Positions 37,623-47,700 of a stretch of 64,000 nt of DNA are shown here, one piece after another (within the stretch, counting starts at the first letter, position 1; the number at the start of each line of letters is the position of its first letter). Under the pieces are notes generated by a model. The model worked only from the letters and a program-made list of their open reading frames with translations, made no database searches and was not told the origin of the DNA. The position numbers and the translations under genes were made by a program. The DNA is from Fulvia fulva (taxonomy: Eukaryota > Ascomycota > Dothideomycetes > Mycosphaerellales > Mycosphaerellaceae). Location: positions 3,410,001 through 3,474,000 of the forward strand of contig NC_063015.1 in NCBI RefSeq assembly GCF_020509005.1, written 5' to 3'.

Positions 37623-38651
37623 GTCTTAACCGCGCTTTCCCACTCATCTAGCACCACCGTGTAGCCTCGTTTCGAGAGGTTAGCCCGGAGCAAAAGCTTC
37701 CCTCTACGCCCTCCCTCCCTGTTTGCTCCTTAAGCCAATATCCACCTCCATAGGCCTAAGCCCTTTAGTGCTCTCTATTGACCGACATGCGCATCCGTCC
37801 TCTCGGGCTGTACAGACAGTGTCAGCCGTCGCTGCCAGTGTACACCACGCCCCAGGTTTTGACGCCCTTCGCGTTACCGCAGCCTATCTCTAGAAAGCGG
37901 CCGTCCATGCCTCGCAGGTTTGCTCGGGGCACACACCACGCCGGGCAGCGTACTCCTTGCGTTTCCACCTACTAACCAATATGAAGTTCCTTATCACCCT
38001 GCCCTCGATCCTCCCCGATCACAGAACTAATCCACTTGCATTGTACGTCTTTTCCCCGTCCTAACAGCCGTCTTTTCCTTGCTTAGGCTATCGTCTTTTC
38101 CTCGTCGCAATCTACCATGTCAGACTAGGTGCGTTGTGTAGCGGGACAGGCAGTGCCTCAGGCAAAACCCTCGTTCCCATACCGGGTGTTCAACAGGCCC
38201 TTACAGGCTTCGTCGCGTGTCCACCTACCCACCGCATTGCCCGCTGGCAAACACCAGATTGTTTCGTAGTCCGCTCGACGCCGTTGCATAGTCCGCTCAG
38301 TTGTTGTTCTGTAGTCCGCTCGTCCAATGTTCGTCGCTTAGCCCGCTCGGTTTGCGGTCTCCGGAGGTGAAAATTCTGCACTCATACCAGAGGTGTCCTG
38401 TCGAGCGTATAGGCCACGGTTCCGCGCCCTTCTTACACGTAGAAAGAAGAGGGACTCGCTCCCGACACGAGTACACGCTCGTCGGATGGTTTTCATACCC
38501 GTTTTGCTGGTAGTCCTCTGTTCGCCGCGGCTTCGCCCACGCTACGCGCCCGTCGCGCCCACGACGCTCCAGCGTGAGAATACTTGGCTCTCTCGTAGCT
38601 AGACGAGAGGTTCGTAGCCGACACCACGTACAGGTGATTCTCGTCGTCGAC
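37623..38651 (-). other. LINE C leader with 22-23 nt spaced motifs
   Basis: About 1.03 kb without a long frame. On the plus strand CGTCTTTTCC recurs at 38,046, 38,069 and 38,092 (spacing 23, 23). TAGTCCGCTCR recurs at 38,267, 38,289 and 38,312, with a TAGCCCGCTCG variant at 38,339 (spacing 22, 23, 27). A short hairpin (CTCTCGT/ACGAGAG) lies near the 5' end at about 38,585-38,610. This could be promoter-like DNA. It is also present, RIPped, in copy 2. Confidence 0.7.
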
Positions 38652-41529
38652 CCCCTCCGTTATATATATATTATTAATGTTCACCTATTCTAGTTCGCCT
38701 TCTAGCCGCTACTATACTAGTGTCTACTCGGCCTACTTCTAGTAGAGCCTCCTCTTAGGTTCCCTCTCCTCCTTAACTATGAGTTAGATGTCGGTTTGGA
38801 TTAGATAGTAGTCTAATAAGGACTCTAGTTAGTCATTAACTATGTAGCTTTCTACCGTGTTAAGGCGTAGGACATAAAGCATAGGTCTAGCGTGCTAGAA
38901 CTGTTGTTTCTAGCCTAAGTTTCTGTTCCCTTTAGCGTGATCAAGTCTATTTGGGCTGTTTCTATCTGACTAATGAGCCTCCCTACTAAGAAGTGGTATA
39001 CTAGGGTGAAGTCCGATCCCTACTTTAGGTAGTAGAGGTTGAAATCTCCTATCACGATGTTGTGGTTTTGTTAGTCTATTGCTTCCGGGAGCCTTCCTAG
39101 CGTATGTAGTTGTGTGCTACTTCTGGACTCTAGAGGTAGGTTATATACGCTATAGATTAGGACTTGGCCTTAAGTTGTTTTGAGCTATACTATAGTAATA
39201 TCCCTATCGGTTCTCGGCTAGGCCTACTAGTCCTCTACTAGTACCTTCTTACTAACATAGATACAAGTTCGTAGGACTCCCTCGGTTCTGTTTATTACTA
39301 CGTAGTATCTCGGGTCTCGTACAGTTAATAGAATCCTAGAGTATAGGTTGATCTATAGTTCCTATATTGCTATAATGTAGTGTTCCTCCGGGTCTAAGGC
39401 TTGTAGAAAGCTCCTTTAGACCTTGTCTTTGCTTCTGTTCACATTATACTGAATGATTGATAGTCTATTAGTGTAAGGCATTAGGATATGTTTATGTCTA
39501 GGTCCGTTTAGTCTTACTATTAGTCTTACTGTTAGTTTTCCCGTCCCTCCTCCTATTCTTCCCTTTAGGGTTAGCTCCCTATCATTTGGTTGATTCTCAT
39601 TTGTCTATTGCTCTACGCTGCCTTATACAAGAACGTTAGTCTCCCTATTACTAGCACTATTTATAGCTCCTCTTATAGCTAGGGTCTCTTATTCGGGTAG
39701 GTAGTTCTCTCTAGTTGTTTCTATTTACCTACTAGGAACCTAGTTAGTATTGTTACCCTTGCTTCCCGCGCTCTCTACTAGGCTGATAGTCTAACTAGGC
39801 ATTAGTTTGACTATACCGGGTGTTTTCTCCTATATACTACGCATCTTGTGTCTTCCTTCCGTTTTTGGCACTCTTAGGTCGCGTGATCACTAGTATAGTA
39901 TAAGTAGACTAGTATAGCTTTGCTACACTTTAGGGCAATATGTCCGTACTGTTAACAGTTAAAACATTAAAGGATTCTGTAGTTACTCTAATAGATTTCT
40001 ATATCTAGCCTCTTAAAGTCCTAGTATAATCCTTAGTCTAAGACCTTGTTCGCTTGCTCTAGTGTTATAACCTATAAGATTAGCGAGGAGGCCCTCTTGC
40101 CCTCCTCAATCTTCTTCTTGACCTACGCTGTCTTTGTGATCTATAGTCCTAGTACTATTACCTAGTTTTGCCTCTAGAGGTTTAGTATATCCCTTTATGT
40201 GTCAAAGGTTCGTAGGACCCTATACGTAATTACTATATACTGTTAATAGGAGACTTTCGCTGTGCTCCCGATCTTTAGTGTCTACTCCTTATTTATTTCG
40301 AGGGCCTTCTTGTCCTATACGTATGCTATAAACAGCTTGACCCCTTTGTTGTCTACCCTTGCCCCTACTATTCCTTTTACTCCGATCTTCTCGACTATCT
40401 CCCTCCCGGTCATCTTTCCTATCTCTTCCTTCTCTTTCTAGTCCGTAATATAGACTCGTAGTACTATACTTTAAGGGGGGGTGGGTTGGCTCGCGATTGT
40501 TGCCTAGGTCGTTAGGCCCTAGGTCTGTCTCGGGTCTCTTTAAGGGTTGTTTCTTACGTTTCGTATTGCTACCTCGATTGCTATATTGATCGTAGTGCTT
40601 GTTTGTCGTTTAAGCGCCTTTAGTCCCCCGAGTAGTTCGCTTATTACTCCTTTTAGTACTCTCTCCGGAAACCTCCCTTCTTCTACCGCTACTATCTCTT
40701 CCGCCTTCTTATAGAGCGTCCTCTACTCGTCTCCCCCTTACTCTCGGTCGTCTACTACCGTCGTCGTCGCCATTTTTCCTCCGCCGCTACCTTAATAAGT
40801 AACTTCCGCTAATTATATATCTATAAGACGCGAAAGCGGCGGACCTAGTAATAGAATCTACCTAATATATAGGTAAGATAGCGACTACCGCTTACCGCGT
40901 CTACGTAATACTACGCCGAATCCGAACGTAAACCTTAGTTCCCTAGCCGCTAATCCGTAGTAGGGAAATAGTACGACCGCTACCTAAGCGTAGTAGATAG
41001 CGGTCACCCGAACTTCCTAGGATAGAAAGAGTATAAGATTAAGAGATACGGAATATAAGAGACGGTAATAGACTATAGTAAGGAGCTTAAGATATCGGTA
41101 TACGTACTAGATAACTAATAGCTAGCTATATACCCTTATATAGTATTACCCGTAATAATATAATATAGAAAGGCTCGAGGCCTTATAGATTCTACTTCTA
41201 CCTCTCTCTTTCTTAACTAGAAATTTATACGCAAATATATAATACTCCTAATCCCTTTAACGTAGAGCCGACGACTAACGCTAGGAGATAGAACGGCTAC
41301 TACGCGGCAAATTATATACGCGGCCCTTATAGACGTAGTTATCGGCGGTCATTACGAGCGAATATTATACTACGTTACCGACCTCGTATATAATATCGTC
41401 TTTAGCCTACCGTAGCTTATAGCGTATAACCTAAACATCTTCTAGGAGATAGGTAAGGTAGTATTTAGATCGGATTACTGCTTTAGTTACTATCTATAGA
41501 ATAAGACATCGATAATAGTATAATCCCTA

Positions 41530-43814
41530 GGTCGACGACGAGAATCACCTATACGTAGTGTCGGCTACGAACCTCTCGTCTAGCTACGAGAGAGCTAAGT
41601 ATTCTTACGCTAGAGCGTCGTAGGCGCGACGGGCGCGTAACGTAGGCGAAGCCGCGGCGAATAGAGGACTACTAGTAAAACGGGTATAAAAACTATCCGA
41701 CGAGCGTGTACTCGTGTCGGGAGCGAGTCCCTCTTCTTTCTACGTATAAGAAGGGCGCGGAACCGTAGCCTATACGCTCGACAGGACACCTCTAGTATAA
41801 GTATAGAATTTTCACCTCCGGAGACCGTAAACCGAGCGGGCTAAGCGACGAACATTAGACGAGCGGACTATAGAACAATAACTAAGCGGACTATATAACG
41901 GCGTCGAGCGGACTACGAAATAATCTAGTGTTTACTAGCGGGCAATACGGTAGGTAGGTAGACACGCGACGAAGCCTATAAGGGCCTATTAAATACCCGG
42001 TATAGGAACGAGGGTTTTACCTAAGGCACTACCTATCCCGCTACATAACGTACCTAGTCTAATATAGTAGATTGCGACGAGGAAAAGACGATAGCCTAAG
42101 TAAGGAAAAGACGGCTATTAGGACGGGGAAAAGACGTATAATATAAGTAGATTAGTTCTATAATCGGGGAGGATCGAGGGTAGGGTAATAAGGAACTTCA
42201 TATTAGTTAGTAGGTAGAAACGTAAGGAGTTCGCTACCCGGCGTAGTGTATGCCCCGAGCAAACCTACGAGGTATAGACGGCCGCTTTCTAGAGATAGGC
42301 TACGGTAACGCGAAGGGCGTCAAAACCTAGGGCGTAGTATATACTAGTAGCGACGGCTAACACTATCTATATAGCCCGAGAGGACGGATACGTATATCGG
42401 TCAATAGAGAGCACTAAAGGGCTTAGGCCTATAGAGGTGGATATTGACTTAAGGAGCAAATAGGGAGGGAGGGCGTAGAGGGAAGCTTTTGCTCCGGGCT
42501 AACCTCTCGAAACGAGGCTATACGGTAGTACTAGATAAGTAGGAAAGCGCGGTTAAGACTTGTTACCTTATCTCGTAGCTAGCTTGCTAAATACGATTCC
42601 TTCCTTGCCTCGGACTCTAGGTAGACCCGGCGCTACGGTAGAGGAAGTACGTATAGGCAATATTACGGAAAGCTAAACAGAATATAGTATTATACTAGAG
42701 GCTTACTACGTCTATATAGGGGGCGGACTTCTAGTAGTCACGACTTCTATATACGGCTATTATACGGCCAGTCCTTACCTATAGTAGCTAAGTGTAGTCC
42801 TTAGGCGAGAGGGCCTGCCTATCGAAGGGACTCGTCGCGCCGCTAGCGAAGATCTAAAACTAATGCCTAAGGAAGGTCACCGGGGTATATAAGTCGATAC
42901 TAACGAGGATACTTAAGTACGAGACCGCTATACCGCCGATCGACCTATATATCTAGGGACTACGGACCTCCTACTTAGGCAAGTCGGTATAGTACCTAGT
43001 ATAGAAGGTTATCGCTAGTGTAGTCGTAAGGGCCCGCGAATTAGTACTAGCGTACTAGGGCATTCGACCCGGAAATAAGCCGAACTACCGGGTAAGGGAC
43101 GAATAGCTAGTAATATAATAGGAAGGTAAGAAATCGTTTGTAGAGTAACTATAGAAAGAGAGGTGGAACAACTAGGTTGTAGGGTATAGTAGACGCCCTT
43201 AGCTAGCGGGACAACCTAAGGAATAGTTAGCTACAAAATCCGCGGTTAAGCACCCCCCGAAGCTTATCTACTACCGCCTTACTAGGGCATAGAGTAGTAT
43301 AGTAACCTAACTACGAAGCGAACACATCGGCCTCTAGGGGTACCTATTATAGAGGAAGGTTCTAGGATATACGAATACTAGCTACCCCTACGGCTATCGC
43401 TCCTAGAACGTACGGTACGTACTCCTCGTCTATCCGAGGTGGTCGCTAGGAAGGGGGGAGTAGATAGTAAAGGCGAGGAACTAGACGATTAGGGCACTTC
43501 TTAATAACGCTAAGGACCTACGGCGTATTACGAACTAGATACTAGAGAAGGGCTAGCTAGAATAGTACCGCCTAGTAGGAGTAGTATAGGAAGAGAGGAC
43601 ACGACGTAGCGCGACGAGACCGGCTAGGAGCGGGGGCTAACGGGGTAGTAATATAGACTACGTACGTTTAGAGGGAAAGCTAATCTAGATAAGGAGTAGT
43701 CGGGGGCGGGAAGGGTTTTCACCTATTCGGGTTTCCCTTTATACATAATAATAGATATATACCTGTATAGGCCGGATAGGGTCCTAGAACAGGGGAATGA
43801 CAAATCTATCTATC
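41530..43814 (+). mobile_element. LINE C copy 2, RIPped, internally deleted
   Basis: Inverted relative to copy 1 and flanked by TSD TATAATCCCTA (41,519-41,529 and 43,815-43,825) in Gypsy-2. It begins with the same GGTCGACGACGAG as copy 1 and contains the whole leader. It then loses about 1.1 kb of the RT core: the join near 42,605-42,630 connects bases equivalent to 37,580 and 36,490 of copy 1. It continues to the 3'UTR and ATCT tail. Mutations are CA-to-TA and TG-to-TA on both strands. Confidence 0.87.
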
Positions 43815-44105
43815 TATAATCCCTAAACTACCGCGAGAAGAAGAAGTAGGTACTAGTACGATACAGACTAGAGCCCTTTACTAGAGAAGTAGCGAGCTTT
43901 ATAGTAGAAGGGGCAGAGCTAAACGTCTTATTATATAACCTAGAAGACATAGACGATAAAGGAGTAGACTACTAGGGCGTTTCTTAACGCGCGTAGGGCC
44001 CAAAACGGATAGAGTAACCCCTAAATAGGATATAGGTAGGTAACCTACGTAGGGTACTAGGCGTATATAAGACAACGTTAATAAGTACGGTAGAAATAGA
44101 GATAG

Positions 44106-44341
44106 TGTTAAGATGTAGCATCTCAAAGGGAGTCAACAATCAGGAAGTGATCTGGCAGCCTGAGGCATCCACGATGACTCAGCTTGTAGGGAGATACCTT
44201 CTCTCCCCTTTAGCTTAGATAGACATCCAACACAATCAACATATTGGTTCCTGATATATTGCTGCATGCTCGTGCTATTAGTCAGTTGAAGATTGATCTC
44301 TTACTCCACTCCGCTGCCATCCACCCGTACCTGTTTCAACA
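44106..44341 (+). repeat. 5' LTR of Copia-2
   Basis: 236 bp, starting TGTTAAGATG and ending TTTCAACA (TG...CA termini). It should contain the promoter; no clear TATA box was assigned. Confidence 0.95.
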
Positions 44342-44356
44342 GGTTATGAGCCCGGG
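44342..44356 (+). promoter_or_regulatory. Copia-2 primer-binding site (initiator tRNA half)
   Basis: GGTTATGAGCCCGGG directly follows the 5' LTR. It is complementary to the anticodon stem-loop of initiator tRNA-Met (GGGCUCAUAACC), not to a tRNA 3' end. This is the half-tRNA priming arrangement known from Drosophila copia and yeast Ty5. In Copia-1 the same site reads GGTTATAAGCCCGGG. Confidence 0.8.
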
Positions 44357-44789
44357 TTTGTGCAGGAATAAGAGCAACCTATATCAGTACAGGTTACTTG
44401 TATCCCTTGCTATCGTAGCAGAAAACATCTGGGAATCAGAAGTCTACCCCGTCTATCCTATCAAGGAGCTTAGTTCGATACTAAGTGATAGGTAACCCAG
44501 ACAAGGACTCTGTGCGGCTTACTCAAAGCCAATACCTTGAAGATACTCTGTAGGCAGAACTGCATCGAGATACTATCAAGAAGGACTTCAAGTAAGTCAT
44601 TTGAAGCTCTGCTAGGAGAGACAGACCTGTGTCCTAGCCCCGAGACCTCACACCGCTCCTTCTTTACTTTACCAAGCAGGCCTTGGTATCCACACCTACG
44701 AACTTTCCCATTCTACACCAGAAGCCTCAGCAGGATCTGAGCCACCACCTTGGAACATACACACCTTGTTTCATTACATCCAATTTATT

Positions 44790-47700
44790 ATGGATTCATA
44801 CCAAGAGAAGACAGAGGAGAAGGGAGGCAAAATCCCAATTCTTGGGAGGGACAATTGGAAGAGATGGTTCAACCTTCAGAGATACAAGATGGAGAGCCAA
44901 TCAGCATTCTTTGCAATTGATGACCTAATGGAAGTGTCTTTTGACAACATCAAGGGCAAGACTCTGAAACTCCAAGAAGAGGCTACAACCAAAGAGATCC
45001 TCAATACGCCAACATGGACAAGACACAATGCAGTATGCAACTTCAGTATCCTTAGTAGGATCACAGAAGAAGATGAATTTGAGCTTGAGGGCTCATGTGA
45101 ATCTGGAAGAGCTGCTGAGAAGTGGGTGTATCTCTGGAACAAGTATAGCCAGGTGCTACCAACCCATGCACATGAGCTCACAAAGCAATTTGTGACCTTT
45201 GAGATGAGTGAAGAGTTCACCATCAGATCTGCATGGACACACCTGGTTTCTCTTGGAAAAAGGATTGCTGATGTTGACCCAGAGGGTCAGCATTACAGGA
45301 AAGCTGATGTGAGGATGACCCAGCTCTTAAGCTCACTGCCACCTGACTACCATGTAGCCAGGGATACTATCATGGCTCAGCCAAAGATGGATCATGAAAG
45401 GACCTTAAAGATCCTTGAAGCTCAAGAAGCCAGGTTGGATCCCTCTAAGGCTGAGTATGGCATGGCAGCCACCTGGGTCAAGCCCTCAGGTCTAGCAAGA
45501 CCACTCTCCTGCCTTCTCTGTGAGAAGGATCATCTGATCAAGGACTGCCCTAGTTTGCCTGAGGCAAGAAAGGTCCTTAGATCTCATTCCCAACCACCAT
45601 CTTCCCAGAATACAACACATGTCAAGAAGAAGAGAACTCCACCACCCACTTCAAGGAGGACACCAAGAGAGAAGTCCTCTATGGAAGAACTTAAGAAAAT
45701 GGTGAAGAAACTCAGCTCTGACATGCTGTCACTCCAGAAGAACCAGGCCCAGTCTTATACCTCTAAAGCAAAGAAGACTGGAAAAGGTTTCTCCGCCCAA
45801 GAGTCACCATGCAGCTCATCCCCAGAGACAATGTCTGATGATGATGAGTATGATGAAGTGGCTCACTCAACTGCAGAAGTCCAAGGCAAGTTCCCCTCGT
45901 CAGAGTGGTTACTTGACTCCTGTGCTTCATCCCATATGACTGACCAAAGCTGCCTCTTTAGATCTATGACTCCCTTGACAAGGAAGAAATGGATCAAAGT
46001 GGGAGGTGGGTTTTTATTGGCCACTCATATTGGGAATGCAGAGATGAGTGGGAGAGCTGGCAGAAAAGTTGTTTTGGAAGATGTCCTGCTTGTACCCAAG
46101 CTAGGAGTGAACCTGGTTTCATGGAACCAGTTTAGCAAGCAGTTTGGTGTGCAACCTCCATCATTTTCTCTTGTTTCCCCCTCTGGTGAGACTGTTGTCC
46201 AGACAAAGCTCCTTGGGGGGGTTCCATTCATTGATGAGATTTCTCCTCTCCTACAAGAACGGGCACATTACTCATCATGTGCACCACCAATGGAGAATGC
46301 CTTTGTGACTGCTCAATCAGAGACCGACCTGAAGCAGTGGGAGCTTTGGCATAGAAGATTTGCACACTTTGGGAAGAATTTGCTCCAGAATCTTCACAAG
46401 GTAACAGACTTGAAAGAACCCATTCCTATCCCTAAGGATGGCTTTCACCAGTGCAGAGTATGCTCAATAGCAAAGATGAAGAAGTACAAAGGCAAAGTTA
46501 CAGAGAGAAGACCTGAAAGACTTGCCCTTGTATCTATTGACATATGTGGCCCACTACCAATCTCAAGACTAGGATTCAAATACTGGCTTGAGATTGTTGA
46601 CAACTTCTCTAGGAAGAAGTGGACCTTTCCTCTTAGGAAAAGAGAAGATGCTCCAGTTGCTCTCCAGAACTGGAAGATCAAAGCAGAGAGGAAATCATCA
46701 GCGCAGCTGAAAGCAGTAAGACTTGACAATGCAAAAGAACTTATTGCATTAGTGAAGCAGTGGGAGAAGGATTTGGGGATTGGGCTCGAGCCGACTGAGG
46801 CATACAACTCTCTACAGAATGGACCAGTTGAGAGGTCAATACAAACCTCAGAGGACTCTATAAGGGCAATGCTTGAAGAGGCTAAAATGCCGGTTGAATT
46901 TTGGCCTGAAGCACTAGAGGCCCAAACTTATATGAGGAACAAACTGCCAAATGGCCCAGATTACGATGGGTTCAAGGTTTCACCAGATGAGGCTTTTGAT
47001 GGTATCAAACCGACCATCAACCATTTGAAAGTTTGGGGATGCAAAGCTGTTGTCTATATGGACACAAGATCCCAACCTCAATGGGCAAGAAGTGACAAGC
47101 TAATGAATAGGGGTAAAGAAGCAGTGTTTATTGGGTATGTTAAAAACACAGCTAAAGCCTGGCTCTTTTGGGAACCAGACATGAGAGCTGTTAAACAACA
47201 CACACATGCAGACTTCTTTGAGGACCAGCCTGGAGGTGATATGGGTCTCAATGTTCCAACATTGAATCTACCAAGCAGTGCACCAGCTAGGAAGCCCTTA
47301 GGAAGGCCGAGGAAGAACGTATCCTTAGGACAATCTACCTACCATTCAGGCGTCCATCAGAGCCCCCCCGAAATAGATCAGCCAATTGAGAGCCCTAAAG
47401 TCGCTCAGCCGAGAAAGCTGTTTGTGCAACTTCCCCAGCCTCCGGAGAACGTAGGGGAATTTCAGAAAATTGATCAGCCAATTGAGAGAAGCTCCCTAGA
47501 TCCCCAGGAAATAGACGTTACTAGGTCACAAGTGACGGTCCCTAAATCATCCCTTGGAAAGAGAAAGGCTGACTATGATGTTGAGGGCTATGACATGAAA
47601 CAGAAAGCCCCAAGATCCATGGTCCCTAAGCCCGAACTAACCACTGAAGTGGGAGAAGCAATGGACCTCTCAGAGAACCTTGCTGCTTTTCACCAAGCTT

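Larger units (their letters stand above)
35297..38651 (-). mobile_element. LINE C copy 1, chimeric RT-only LINE, not RIPped
   Basis: 3.35-kb element on the minus strand with 15-bp TSD CCCCTCCGTTATATA (35,282-35,296 and 38,652-38,666) in LINE B. The 3' part (35,297 to about 37,575) is the RT half, 3'UTR and ATCT tail of the LINE-1-like family. The 5' part (about 37,576-38,651) is unrelated to that family and contains no long ORF. ORF1 and the endonuclease are absent. CpA and TpG are normal, so it escaped RIP and is probably recent. A second copy at 41,530-43,814 starts at the same bases. Confidence 0.87.
32514..40858 (-). mobile_element. LINE B, RIPped mainly on one strand, split by LINE C
   Basis: Non-LTR element on the minus strand, flanked by TSD TACCTAATATATA (32,501-32,513 and 40,859-40,871) inside Gypsy-2 gag. 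Without LINE C it is about 5.0 kb. The tail and 3'UTR are at 32,514-32,700, RT in about 33,000-35,280, endonuclease in 38,667-39,500, and ORF1 in about 39,600-40,772, whose start codon ATGGCGACGACGACG survives at 40,772. On the plus strand CpA is nearly absent but TpG is frequent, unlike neighbouring elements. Frames are broken. Confidence 0.87.
30601..44001 (+). mobile_element. Gypsy-2, RIPped gag-protease remnant with three insertions
   Basis: Plus-strand relic of an LTR retrotransposon. Segments 30,601-32,513, 40,872-41,518 and 43,826 to about 44,001 join when later insertions are removed. The first segment encodes a decayed gag: a coiled region (31,100-31,350), a capsid-like part (31,750-32,230), and a CCHC-like relic near 32,450-32,510 with Cys replaced by Tyr. 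The second carries a retropepsin-like end (near 41,340-41,440). The third resembles the region before RT. RT and integrase are absent here, so the element is truncated on the right at LINE A copy 2. No LTR was found. Confidence 0.68.

Noticed and set aside
38267..38350. Regularly spaced repeats considered as a CRISPR array
   Set aside because: Units are only 10-11 bases with 11-16 base gaps, few copies, inside a LINE leader of a eukaryote; no CRISPR features.
38641..38690. TATATATATATTATTAATG run as a promoter or origin
   Set aside because: It is the LINE C target-site duplication joined to RIPped LINE B sequence; TA-runs are everywhere in RIPped DNA.
43899..44126. 75-codon minus-strand ORF next to Copia-2
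   Set aside because: Spans the RIPped Gypsy-2 relic, LINE A and the Copia LTR; hydrophobic chance frame in TA-rich DNA.
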